A model generated the notes under the pieces. It did not search any database and was not told the DNA's origin. It saw only the letters and a list, made by a program, of their open reading frames with translations. DNA of 64,000 nucleotides, taken from positions 248,001 to 312,000 of the forward strand of contig NZ_CP013979.1 of assembly GCF_001660485.1 (NCBI RefSeq), given 5' to 3'. Shown here piece by piece: positions 44,474 to 52,855 of the stretch; position 1 is the stretch's first letter; each line of letters starts with the position of its first letter. The DNA is from Agromyces aureus. Lineage in GTDB: Bacteria; Actinomycetota; Actinomycetes; Actinomycetales; Microbacteriaceae. The position numbers were made by a program, and so were the translations under genes.

Positions 44474-47400
44474 TCAGCAGGAACGGGCGTCGTACGCGAC
44501 GGTCTGCGTGCTGACGCCGCCGTCGGAGGCACGGGTCGCCTCGACGGTGACGGTGCCCGCCGGCACCGACGCCTCGCGCGTCGTGAACGAGTGCGTGGCG
44601 TTCTTGCCCGCGGCGACCGACGCGAATGACTTCTCGCCGTACGGGGACTGCAGCTTCACCGAGACCGGCGTGCTCTCCTCGTTCGTCGCCTTCACGGTCA
44701 CGTAGGCCTTCGACGCGATGCACTTGGTGCCGACGGTCGCCGTCATCTCCGGGCCAGCGGGTCCGGCCTCATCGCAGCTGAACTTCGCGTCGCCCCAGAT
44801 GCCATGGGCGCCGTTGATGCTGCCCGGCGCCTCGACGATCAGGTCGACGTACTGCGCCCCGGCGAGATCCACGGTCACGGACTCCGGTGCGAAGCCCGGG
44901 GTGAAGGTGCGGGACTGGTAGCGGTTCGCGCCGTCGACGTCGACCTTGAAGATGACGTTTCCGCCGAAGCCCGACTCGAGGCCCACCTGCGCGGTGAACG
45001 CCGAGCACTGGTCGCCCACGTAGTAGGTGATCTTCGACTGGGCGTGCACGCCGAGCCCCTTCTCGTACACCGGCGACTGGCCGGTGGCCGGGTCGGTGTG
45101 GTTGACCTTGAGGGGGAGGTCGGGCGAGCTCGCCGAGTCCTTGTTCGCGACGTCCCTTCCGATGACGCCCCAGCCGTTCGTCGCGCTGATCCAGTCGAGA
45201 TCGGAGGCGAAGGCCTCACCGGTCGGCGCCTCCGGCATCGGCTGGTCCACGACCTGCCAGTCGAAGAACTTGACGCGGCTCTCGTTCGGCAGCTGCACCG
45301 AGGCGAGTTCCTTGCCGGGGTTCAGGCGCACGAGGTTCGAGTACACCTGGTACTTGCCGGTCGGGTACTCGTACCCGTCGGGGTTCGAGGCGCTGTTGCG
45401 CCCCATCGACGTGATGGCCACGGTCGAGCCCTGCAGGCCGGATGCCTGCAGCAGCCAGTTCGGGAAGTACACCGGCTGCTTCGAGACCGTGCCGTCGGTG
45501 TACGTGAGGGTGAGTTCCGGCGACACGCCCGCGCCCGTCGCCGCCGAGGCGAGGACGGCGAGGTGCGTGCCCTGCCCGTTGACGCGGATCAGCTGGCCCG
45601 CAGGGGTGACCGAGTTCGGCTCGCCGACCGGGGTCGGCCAGGTGTACTCGATCGCCGTGTCGCCCGTACCGACCGTCACCGTGCCGCCCGGCGTGACGCC
45701 GGCCTGCTCGAGCGCCGCCTTCGAGAAGGAGGCGCCGCCGCCGTCGAAGTTGCCGGCGGTCGCGGTCTCGAGGTCCGTGATCGACACCGCGTTGAACGCG
45801 CCCTGCAGCGAGCCGTAGGCGACGTACAGCTGGTTCGCACCCGACACCTCGACCTGCTGGTTCGACGCCGACGTGTACGCGGCGGTCACCGCGACCGTCT
45901 GCAGGTCGGCCCCGGACTCCGGGGTCACGTCGAGCACGAACTCGGCCGTGATCGAGGCACCCGGCTCCACCCGCTCGGCGCGGTCACCGGTCGCCGACAC
46001 GACGGTCCAGCCCTCGGGCAGCACCGGGGTGAGCACGACGTCGTCCTTGGCGGCCGAACCGGTGTTCGTGAAGGTGGCCGTGGCCGTCGTCTGCTCGCCC
46101 TGGAAGACCTGGGCGTCGAGTGCGACGTCGACGGATGCCGCGGAGGCGTCCTGGTCGCGACCGCCGACGGCGCTCGTGCCGGTGAGCACGACCTGCGCCG
46201 AGGCATCCGATGCGAGCTCGCCCGTCGAGATCACCACGACGCCGCCGGTGCGGTCGCCGTCGTAGGCCCATCCGGTGCGGCCCTCGAGCGCATCGACGTC
46301 GGCGACCCGCTCGAGTGCATCGCCGTCCAGCTCGACGGCGCTCGGCTCGGAGCCGGTGTGCACGTCGAGGCGGTAGGCGCGATCGCCGGCCTTGCCGTCG
46401 TACTCGCCGTCCCGGGTTCCGATGTCGATCGTGACGTCGCCCTCCTCGGCGGCACCCGGTGCGCTGACCTCGAAGACCTGCCGGCTGGCCTCGCCGTCGG
46501 CGTGAGCCCTGGTGGTCTTGTCGTCCTCGTAGAGGGTGAACGAGGCGTCGCCCTGCGGGTACGTGGTCAGCGTGACGGGCGAATCCTCGGGCACGAGCGA
46601 GGCGTTGCGGGCGGTGATGCCCTGCGGCACGACCGCACCCGCGCGAACGAAGATCGGCAGGCGATCGAGCGGGGCCGGGTGGCCGTTCACGACCCTTCCG
46701 CCTTGGTGGACCTTGCCCGTCCAGTAGTCGACCCACTGGTCGCCGGCCGGGAGGTAGATGCCGTTGCGCACGTCGGAGTCCGTGAAGACCGGCGCCACGA
46801 GGTAGTCCTCGCCGAGCAGGAACTCGTTGTTGGACTCGACGCTGTACGCACCGGGGTCGCTCGGGTACTCGAGTGCGATCGAGCGCATCATCGGCATGCC
46901 GGTGCGGTGCGACTCCTCGGCGAGCGTGTAGATGTACGGCATCAGGCGCTGCCGGAGCTGCAGGTAGTCGCGGTTGATCTCCGTCGCCTCCTCGCCGTAG
47001 AGCCAGGGCCGCTTGTCGGTCTGCGCCCACCCGCTCATCGAGTAGAGCGCGGGAGCGAACGCCTTCCATTGCAGGTCGCGCACGTAGCTCTCGGCGGAGC
47101 CGCCGAAGATGCCGTCGACGTCACCCGTGGAGAAGGCGAGTCCGGAGTTGCCGGCGCCCGTGAGCGCCGAGACCTGCCAGCGGACGGCGTCGAGGTCGCC
47201 GCTGTGGTCGCCGGTCCACTGCATGCCGCAGCGCTGCGATCCGGCCCAGCCCTCGACCATGAGCGAGGTGCCGCGGGCGTCGGAGTGCTGCTCGATGCCG
47301 CCGTGTGCGGCCTCGCAGCCGGTGAGCGCCTGGCGGTAGCCCTGGCCGACCCAGGCGACGTCGAGCTTGCGGAGGCGCACGCCGGCCTCGCCGACCTCGT

Positions 47401-48574
47401 ACTCCTGGTTGGTGAGCGAGCGCTGCGTCCAGAGGCCGACCTTCAGGCCGGTCTCGGCCTCGATGGCGTCGACGGTCTCGGGCAGTGCCTCGTACTCGCA
47501 GCCGTAGCCGTCGTTCACGAGCATCCATCCGGCGGGCATGTCGTGCTCCACGAACTCCTTCGCGAAGTCGAGCGCCTGCGGGGTGCGCAGCTTGGCGGGG
47601 TCGCGGTAGGCCGTGTACGTCGAGCTTCCGCGGTTGTAGCAGTCGGCGTCGCCGTACTCGAGCGCGTAGATCGGCGGCATCATCGGGCGGCCGGTGAGCT
47701 GCGTGTACGACTCGAGCGACTGCTTGTAGTCACCGACGAAGTAGTAGGCGTCGAACCGCTTCTCCTCGTGGGTGGTCGTGCCGGCCTTGAAGTCGTAACT
47801 GCCGCGGGCGAAGGTGTTGCGGAGCACGCCGTAGCCCTCGGACGACATGTAGTACGGCACCGCGTTCGGGTAGCCGTCGTCGTCCCAGTCGAAGTTGCGC
47901 GCGATGTTGATGGTGGCGCCGGTGTGCACCGAGCGGCCGTTCTGCATGCCGCCGCCGATGAACTGCTCGCCGTCGACGGGCGCCAGGTGCTGCGTGGCCG
48001 AGCCGGCGCCGAAGCTGACCGGCGACGATTCCGACCAGACCACGTCGCCGTCACGTTTCAGCGTCGTGGCGCCGCTCGCGCGATCCACCTCGAGCGTCGC
48101 CTTCGACGTCGAGATCGTGATCGGCTCGCCAGGGCGGTCGCCGACATCGACGGATGTCCCGTCGAAGTCGTCGGTGCCGACCACGATGTTCGCGGTGCGT
48201 GCCGGGTCGCCTTCGGGGGTGTTCGCCGGGTCGGTGAACTCGCCCGTCGGCGTCGCCTCGATGCGGAGCGTGTGCGCGTCGAGGAACGTGACGCGGTACG
48301 CGCCGCGCTCGGCCTGGAGCGTCACGGTCGACCCGTCGCGTTCGACGCCGGTGATGGCGCCGAGCGTCGTGCCGGTGTCGTCGACGGGCACCTCGGGGTT
48401 GACCTTGTCGGGGGTGATAGGTGTCGTTCCGCTCGCCGCGGCCGCGGCCGCGGGTGCCGCAGGTCCTGCGGCGAGGGCGATGGACCCGAGTCCGGTCATC
48501 GCGACGAGGGCCGCCAGGCCCAGCGCCGTGGTGCGTCGGGCTTTGCCGGCGGCGCGTGTTCGAGAGTGCTGCAT
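44474..48574 (-). CDS. secreted multidomain glycoside hydrolase family 31 protein
   Basis: 1366-residue secreted protein. A long Arg-containing signal peptide (about residues 1-43) is followed by a GH31 module (about 60-760) with nucleophile Asp405 in KLDVAWVG and acid/base Asp456 in WTGDHSGD. Then come beta domains including a NEW3-like segment (about 800-900, VFQGEQTTATATFTNTG), an NPCBM-type carbohydrate-binding domain (about 1135-1280, QSPVYEKGLGVHAQSKITYY) and a final Ig-like strand domain. GH31 enzymes are mostly alpha-glucosidases or alpha-xylosidases; the inserted region after Asp405 (GCEAAHGGIEQH) is unlike the common alpha-glucosidases, so the substrate is uncertain. It is monocistronic and flanked by a terminator. 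It likely acts on plant or microbial polysaccharides outside the cell. Confidence 0.9.
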   Translation of the reverse strand: MQHSRTRAAGKARRTTALGLAALVAMTGLGSIALAAGPAAPAAAAAASGTTPITPDKVNPEVPVDDTGTTLGAITGVERDGSTVTLQAERGAYRVTFLDAHTLRIEATPTGEFTDPANTPEGDPARTANIVVGTDDFDGTSVDVGDRPGEPITISTSKATLEVDRASGATTLKRDGDVVWSESSPVSFGAGSATQHLAPVDGEQFIGGGMQNGRSVHTGATINIARNFDWDDDGYPNAVPYYMSSEGYGVLRNTFARGSYDFKAGTTTHEEKRFDAYYFVGDYKQSLESYTQLTGRPMMPPIYALEYGDADCYNRGSSTYTAYRDPAKLRTPQALDFAKEFVEHDMPAGWMLVNDGYGCEYEALPETVDAIEAETGLKVGLWTQRSLTNQEYEVGEAGVRLRKLDVAWVGQGYRQALTGCEAAHGGIEQHSDARGTSLMVEGWAGSQRCGMQWTGDHSGDLDAVRWQVSALTGAGNSGLAFSTGDVDGIFGGSAESYVRDLQWKAFAPALYSMSGWAQTDKRPWLYGEEATEINRDYLQLRQRLMPYIYTLAEESHRTGMPMMRSIALEYPSDPGAYSVESNNEFLLGEDYLVAPVFTDSDVRNGIYLPAGDQWVDYWTGKVHQGGRVVNGHPAPLDRLPIFVRAGAVVPQGITARNASLVPEDSPVTLTTYPQGDASFTLYEDDKTTRAHADGEASRQVFEVSAPGAAEEGDVTIDIGTRDGEYDGKAGDRAYRLDVHTGSEPSAVELDGDALERVADVDALEGRTGWAYDGDRTGGVVVISTGELASDASAQVVLTGTSAVGGRDQDASAASVDVALDAQVFQGEQTTATATFTNTGSAAKDDVVLTPVLPEGWTVVSATGDRAERVEPGASITAEFVLDVTPESGADLQTVAVTAAYTSASNQQVEVSGANQLYVAYGSLQGAFNAVSITDLETATAGNFDGGGASFSKAALEQAGVTPGGTVTVGTGDTAIEYTWPTPVGEPNSVTPAGQLIRVNGQGTHLAVLASAATGAGVSPELTLTYTDGTVSKQPVYFPNWLLQASGLQGSTVAITSMGRNSASNPDGYEYPTGKYQVYSNLVRLNPGKELASVQLPNESRVKFFDWQVVDQPMPEAPTGEAFASDLDWISATNGWGVIGRDVANKDSASSPDLPLKVNHTDPATGQSPVYEKGLGVHAQSKITYYVGDQCSAFTAQVGLESGFGGNVIFKVDVDGANRYQSRTFTPGFAPESVTVDLAGAQYVDLIVEAPGSINGAHGIWGDAKFSCDEAGPAGPEMTATVGTKCIASKAYVTVKATNEESTPVSVKLQSPYGEKSFASVAAGKNATHSFTTREASVPAGTVTVEATRASDGGVSTQTVAYDARSC

Positions 48575-48608
48575 CCGTTGCTCGCATTCTAAGAGTGATG
48601 GTTTATGA

Positions 48609-48627
48609 CGTTTAGGTCGACCAAACG
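48609..48627. promoter_or_regulatory. imperfect palindrome in the GH31 upstream region
   Basis: CGTTTAGGTCGACCAAACG is palindromic around TCGA except for one extra A. It lies between the divergent GH31 and alpha/beta hydrolase genes and could be a regulator site; no matching regulator is adjacent. Confidence 0.3.
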
Positions 48628-48704
48628 CTCAAATCAGATCACTTGAGATCACCCCCCGTCAAGGGGTCAGGCGCGATCGGCGCGAACGCTGCCATGATGT
48701 GCGC

Positions 48705-49553
48705 ATGCCGACGTTCACCGATCCGTACGGGGTCCACATCCACTACCAGGCGTGGCGCGTGCCCGAACCGACCGCGGTGGTGCAGCTCGCGCACGGCGTC
48801 GGCGAGCACATCGGACGCTACGGCGAGCTCGTCGCCGCCCTGAACGAGGCGGGCTACTCCGTCTGGGCCGACGACCACCGCGGCCACGGGCAGACCGGGT
48901 TCGAGCAGCACGGCGGCGACCTCGACCGCATGGGCCGGCTCGGGCCAGGCGGCCTGCGCGCCACGATCGACGCCGTGCACCAGTTCACCGGCGTGATCCG
49001 CGAGACCGAGGGCAACGAGTTGCCGCTCGTGCTGCTCGGGCACTCGTGGGGCTCGCTGATGGCGCAGATCATCCTCAACCGGCATCCGCTCGAGTACGAC
49101 GCGGTCGTGCTCACGGGCACGGCGTACCGCACGCTCTTCGACATGAACGGCGGCGACCTCAACGCCCGGCACAAGCACCTCGGCCCGACGCCCGTCGAGT
49201 GGCTGAGCCGCGACCCCGAGGTGGCGCCCGCGTTCATGGCCGACCCGTACACGACCGAGGTCCCGCTGCGGAAGCTGTTCGGCACGCGCGACGCGATGCG
49301 TCTGCTCGGCCGGCCGGCGAAGCACCTGCCGCCCGAGCTGCCGCTGCTCATCATGGTCGGCTCCGACGACACGCTCGGCGGCGAGCAGAGCGCCGTGAAG
49401 CTCGCTCGCGCCTACGCGCGCCGATCGGGCCTCGTCGACGTGACCCTCGTGGTCTACGACGACGCCCGCCACGAGGTCTTCAACGAGACGAATCGCGCCG
49501 AGGTGCGCGCCGACCTCATCACCTGGCTCGACGAGCGCTTCGCGACCGACTGA
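48705..49553 (+). CDS. alpha/beta hydrolase, monoacylglycerol lipase-like
   Basis: 282-residue alpha/beta hydrolase of the serine aminopeptidase S33 / monoglyceride lipase group. Blocks are QLAHGVGEHIGRY (about residues 27-39), DHRGHGQT (about 57-64), the nucleophile elbow GHSWGSL (about 112-118), an Asp in GSDDTLGG and a His in DARHEVFNE (about 256-264). It should hydrolyse monoacylglycerols or similar esters. The ATG at 48705 was chosen; a GTG two codons earlier is also open. CATGAT 6 nt upstream fits the leaderless pattern. Confidence 0.88.
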   Translation: MPTFTDPYGVHIHYQAWRVPEPTAVVQLAHGVGEHIGRYGELVAALNEAGYSVWADDHRGHGQTGFEQHGGDLDRMGRLGPGGLRATIDAVHQFTGVIRETEGNELPLVLLGHSWGSLMAQIILNRHPLEYDAVVLTGTAYRTLFDMNGGDLNARHKHLGPTPVEWLSRDPEVAPAFMADPYTTEVPLRKLFGTRDAMRLLGRPAKHLPPELPLLIMVGSDDTLGGEQSAVKLARAYARRSGLVDVTLVVYDDARHEVFNETNRAEVRADLITWLDERFATD

Positions 49554-49557
49554 CCGG

Positions 49558-50202
49558 CTACATCTTGGCGTGCCAGGGCGGCACGTCGTACCCGAGCAGT
49601 CGGATGCGCGGGTGGTGCGAGGCATCCGACTCGGTGGCCCAGGGGTAGACGATCGTCGTGACGTGGCAGTTGCCGAGCACGGGGAGCAGGTCGCGGTAGC
49701 CGTCGGGGTCCATGCCGGCCAGCTCGCAGAAGAGCAGGCGGATGAGCGTCGCGTGCGCCACGATCAGCACGCGGCCGTCGGGGAACTCCTCGACGAGCTC
49801 GTCGAACACGGGCACGGCGCGCGCGATGCCGGCGAGGCCCGTCTCACCGCCCGGGAACGGGTTGGTCGCCGGCGAACGGCAGAAGGCCGCCCACTCGTCG
49901 GGGTACTGGGACTTGAGCTCGTCGGGCGTGAGCCCTTCGGCCTCGCCGAAGTCGATCTCGACCAGGCGCGGCTCGCTGCGCACGGGCAGCCCGGTCGTCT
50001 CTGACGCCGGGGCCGCCGAACGCCGCGCGCGGCTCAGCGGCGAGGCGACGATCGCGTCGAGGTTCGAGTCGACCGCCCAGGCGCCGAGCGCGGCCGCCTG
50101 CCCGAGTCCGTGGCGCGTGAGCGCGACATCCGAGTTGCCGGCGTACCGGTGGTCGGCGTGCCAGACCGTCTCGCCGTGACGTGCCAAGAAGAACGTGGTC
50201 AT
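49558..50202 (-). CDS. histidine phosphatase family protein
   Basis: 214-residue phosphoglycerate-mutase-like phosphatase. The catalytic motif is ARHGETVW (about residues 7-14), with Arg in SPLSRARRSA (about 54-63), Glu in FGEAEGL and the second His in VAHATLIR (about 147-154). The substrate may be a sugar phosphate or alpha-ribazole phosphate; it cannot be told. It ends 4 bp from the convergent hydrolase gene, with no room for a separate terminator. Confidence 0.88.
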   Translation of the reverse strand: MTTFFLARHGETVWHADHRYAGNSDVALTRHGLGQAAALGAWAVDSNLDAIVASPLSRARRSAAPASETTGLPVRSEPRLVEIDFGEAEGLTPDELKSQYPDEWAAFCRSPATNPFPGGETGLAGIARAVPVFDELVEEFPDGRVLIVAHATLIRLLFCELAGMDPDGYRDLLPVLGNCHVTTIVYPWATESDASHHPRIRLLGYDVPPWHAKM

Positions 50203-50346
50203 TCGGCCCCCTGCCTCTGCATCGATCGTAGATCCCGGGCGCGCGCGGTGGGAGGAGTTCGGCCGCTCGGGAGGCTCGGACAGGCGGATGCCTCCTCCCG
50301 TGGGTGCGATCTCCTCCTGTCCGGTGTCCGGGACGGCCGGCGGTCG

Positions 50347-50352
50347 TAGGCT
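50347..50352 (+). promoter_or_regulatory. -10 box of lipoate ligase gene
   Basis: TAGGCT ends 7 nt before the ATG at 50360, with no Shine-Dalgarno in the leader. Confidence 0.5.
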
Positions 50353-50359
50353 GTCCCTC

Positions 50360-51409
50360 ATGCACGGTGAGTACAAGGTTCCCGGCGGCAAGCTCGTGGT
50401 CGTCGACTTCGACGTGGTCGACGGCGTCATCCGATCGCCGAGGGTCGCCGGCGACTTCTTCCTCGAGCCCGATGAGGCCCTCGCCGACATCGACCAGGCC
50501 CTCGACGGCCTGGCCGCGGCATCCGATGCCAAGACCATCGCGGCCGCCGTCGCTGCGGGCCTGCGCCCCGATGCGGTGCTGCTCGGCTTCTCGCCCGAGG
50601 CGATCGCGGTCGCGGTGCGACGTGCGCTGACGGATGCCACGAGCTGGTCGAACTACGAGTGGGAGGTCGTGCACGACCCGGCCGTGTCGCCGCGCGTGCA
50701 CCTCGCCCTCGACGAGGTGCTGGCCGCCCGGGTGGGCGACGGACGTCGCAAGCCGACCCTGCGCTTCTGGGAGTGGGACGAGTCGGCCGTCGTGATCGGC
50801 AGCTTCCAGTCGGTGAAGAACGAGGTCGACCCCGAGGGCGCCGAGCGCAACGGCTTCGACGTCGTGCGTCGCATCTCGGGCGGCGGCGCGATGATGATGG
50901 AGCGCGGCAACGTCGTCACGTACTCGCTCTACGTTCCGGCCGAGCTCGTGCAGGGCATGAGCTTCGCCGACTCCTACGCGTTCCTCGACGACTGGGTGCT
51001 GCAGGGGCTTCGCGGGTTGGGCATCGAGGCCACCTACCAGCCGCTGAACGACATCGCCTCGCCGCTGGGCAAGATCGGCGGGGCCGCGCAGAAGCGACTC
51101 GGATCGGGCGGCGTGCTGCACCACGTGACCATGGCGTACGACCTCGACAACGAGAAGATGCTCGAGGTGCTGCGCATCGGCCGCGAGAAGATCAGCGACA
51201 AGGGCATCGCCTCGGCGGCCAAGCGCGTCGACCCGCTGCGGTCGCAGACCGGGCTCAGTCGCGCCGCGATCATCGAGTCGCTCATCCAGACGTTCGTGTC
51301 GCTGTACGGCGCGACGCGCGGCACGGTCGCCGCCGACGAGCTCGCCGAGGCCGAGGCGCTCGCCGAGTCGAAGTTCGCGACCGAGGAGTGGCTGTACCGG
51401 GTGCCCTGA
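50360..51409 (+). CDS. lplA: lipoate-protein ligase family protein, N-terminal accessory domain
   Basis: 349-residue protein. The ligase core (about residues 95-330) has RRISGGGAMMMERGN (about 172-186) and KIGGAAQKR (about 237-245), the lipoyl-AMP and lysine-transfer sites of lipoate ligase A. Residues 1-85 (HGEYKVPGGKLVVVDFDVVDGVI...GDFFLEPDEAL) resemble the small accessory domain that is C-terminal in E. coli LplA, here placed in front. It should activate lipoate with ATP and attach it to E2 subunits or GcvH. Octanoyltransferase activity is an alternative. Single gene. Confidence 0.85.
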   Translation: MHGEYKVPGGKLVVVDFDVVDGVIRSPRVAGDFFLEPDEALADIDQALDGLAAASDAKTIAAAVAAGLRPDAVLLGFSPEAIAVAVRRALTDATSWSNYEWEVVHDPAVSPRVHLALDEVLAARVGDGRRKPTLRFWEWDESAVVIGSFQSVKNEVDPEGAERNGFDVVRRISGGGAMMMERGNVVTYSLYVPAELVQGMSFADSYAFLDDWVLQGLRGLGIEATYQPLNDIASPLGKIGGAAQKRLGSGGVLHHVTMAYDLDNEKMLEVLRIGREKISDKGIASAAKRVDPLRSQTGLSRAAIIESLIQTFVSLYGATRGTVAADELAEAEALAESKFATEEWLYRVP

Positions 51410-51469
51410 CCCGGCCGGCCTGCCGGCGGCGTCCGCGGCCCGGATGAGGAAGGCTCACCGGGCGCAGGT

Positions 51470-51475
51470 TAGACT
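51470..51475 (+). promoter_or_regulatory. -10 box of the small membrane protein gene
   Basis: TAGACT ends 6 nt before the ATG at 51482, with no ribosome-binding site. Confidence 0.5.
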
Positions 51476-51481
51476 CGCCGG

Positions 51482-51802
51482 ATGGATTGGTGGATCTGGC
51501 TGGCCGGCGCACTGCTCGTCGCGGCCGTGCTGACGTACTCGGTGCGTCGTGGCTGGATCGACCTCTCCGACAAGACCCGCAAGGGCAAGCCGAGCGGCAG
51601 CGCCGTCATGATGATCGGCGACGAGGTCTTCGCGCCCCGCAAGTACGAGGCGCAGATCGAGCAGGAGCGCCAGGCCCGGCTGCCCACGCCCGCGCCACTG
51701 GCGGGCGATCCCGACAAGGGCATCTCGTACGCGGCGGCCGATGCCGACGACGGCGACCCCGATCGCTTCAAGGGCCGCATCCGCCTCGACGTCGAGCGCT
51801 GA
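51482..51802 (+). CDS. small single-pass membrane protein
   Basis: 106-residue protein that I do not recognise as a named family. One hydrophobic segment near the N-terminus (about residues 4-22, WIWLAGALLVAAVLTY) is followed by a soluble polar tail with Lys- and Asp-rich stretches and the segment MMIGDEVFAPRKYEAQIEQE. The tail should face the cytoplasm. Relatives appear to occur in other Microbacteriaceae, judging from style only. Start placement is supported by TAGACT 6 nt upstream. Confidence 0.72.
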   Translation: MDWWIWLAGALLVAAVLTYSVRRGWIDLSDKTRKGKPSGSAVMMIGDEVFAPRKYEAQIEQERQARLPTPAPLAGDPDKGISYAAADADDGDPDRFKGRIRLDVER

Positions 51803-51873
51803 ACGGCGGCGTAGGCCGCTGATCGGCTCTCGAGCGCCGACCGGGGCCTCGCCGCACTGCCAGACTGGAGCGC

Positions 51874-52743
51874 GTGACCCACGACGAGCCCGACCGCATC
51901 ATCCACGCGGACAACCTCGCCGTGTTGCCGACCTTCCCCGATGGTCGGTTCACGCTCATCTACCTCGATCCGCCCTTCAACACGGGTCGGGCGCAGGCGA
52001 GGCGCTCAACCAGCCACGTCAGGGTCGAGGCGACGGATGACGCGGGGCCGCCCCCATCCGGAACCATCACCGGGTTCGCGGGCCGCCGCTACGAGCGCAT
52101 CCGCGGCGACCTGCTGCGCTACGACGACCGCTTCGACGACTACTGGGGATTCCTCGAGCCGCGCCTCGTCGAGGCCTGGCGCCTGCTCGCCGACGACGGC
52201 ACGCTGTACCTGCACCTCGACTACCGCGAGGCGCACTACGCGAAGGTGCTGCTCGATGCCCTGTTCGGGCGGGAGTGCTTCCTGAACGAGCTGATCTGGG
52301 CCTACGACTACGGCGCGAAGGCGAAGCGCAAGTGGCCGACGAAGCACGACACGATCCTCGTGTACGTGAAGAACCCGTCGACGTACTGGTTCGACTCGAC
52401 CGCGGTCGACCGCGAGCCTTACATGGCTCCGGGCCTGGTCACGCCCGAGAAGGCCGAGCTCGGCAAGCTGCCGACGGATGTCTGGTGGCACACGATCGTG
52501 TCGCCCACGGGCCGCGAGAAGACGGGGTACCCGACGCAGAAGCCGGAGGGCATCCTTCGGCGCATCGTGCAGGCGTCGACGCGCGAGGGCGACTGGGTGC
52601 TCGACTTCTTCGCCGGCTCCGGCACGACGGGCGCGGTGGCGGCGACGCTCGGGCGCCGGTTCGTGCTCGTCGATGAGAATCCCGAGGCGATCGCCGTCAT
52701 GCGCGCGCGCTTCGCGAACATCGACGGCGTCGAGTTCGGCTGA
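51874..52743 (+). CDS. solitary site-specific DNA methyltransferase
   Basis: 289-residue amino-methyltransferase. The catalytic motif DPPF lies at residues 32-35 (IYLDPPFNTG) and the SAM-binding motif near the C-terminus (DFFAGSGTTG, 244-253), an order typical of beta-class N6-adenine or N4-cytosine enzymes. The target-recognition part lies between them. No restriction endonuclease gene is adjacent, so it is either an orphan epigenetic methyltransferase or paired elsewhere. The GTG start has GGAG 2-4 nt upstream and CAGACT 7 nt upstream. The recognition site cannot be predicted. Confidence 0.88.
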   Translation: MTHDEPDRIIHADNLAVLPTFPDGRFTLIYLDPPFNTGRAQARRSTSHVRVEATDDAGPPPSGTITGFAGRRYERIRGDLLRYDDRFDDYWGFLEPRLVEAWRLLADDGTLYLHLDYREAHYAKVLLDALFGRECFLNELIWAYDYGAKAKRKWPTKHDTILVYVKNPSTYWFDSTAVDREPYMAPGLVTPEKAELGKLPTDVWWHTIVSPTGREKTGYPTQKPEGILRRIVQASTREGDWVLDFFAGSGTTGAVAATLGRRFVLVDENPEAIAVMRARFANIDGVEFG

Positions 52744-52783
52744 GTCGAGTGCGGGCTTCGGCGTGCGACATCCGCAGGTCGTA

Positions 52784-52798
52784 ACCGGCTGAGCCGGT
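52784..52798 (+). terminator. short stem-loop after the methyltransferase
   Basis: ACCGGC-TGA-GCCGGT forms a 6-bp stem with a 3-nt loop, 41 bp after the stop. It is a weak terminator candidate. Confidence 0.35.
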
Positions 52799-52842
52799 CA
52801 GGCGCCAGCGTGCCGCCCTTCTCGTAACCCTCACTGGGGGAG

Positions 52843-52848
52843 TAGCGT
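52843..52848 (+). promoter_or_regulatory. -10 box of the DHA2 exporter gene
   Basis: TAGCGT ends 7 nt before the GTG at 52856; no Shine-Dalgarno is present. Confidence 0.45.
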
Positions 52849-52855
52849 CGGCGAG

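Noticed and set aside
44804..48592. 1262-codon open plus-strand frame opposite the GH31 gene
   Set aside because: It is antisense to a clear enzyme with catalytic motifs. Its composition (Arg, Val, Asp, Gly, His) is that of a mirror frame in high-G+C DNA; no start signal and no domain.
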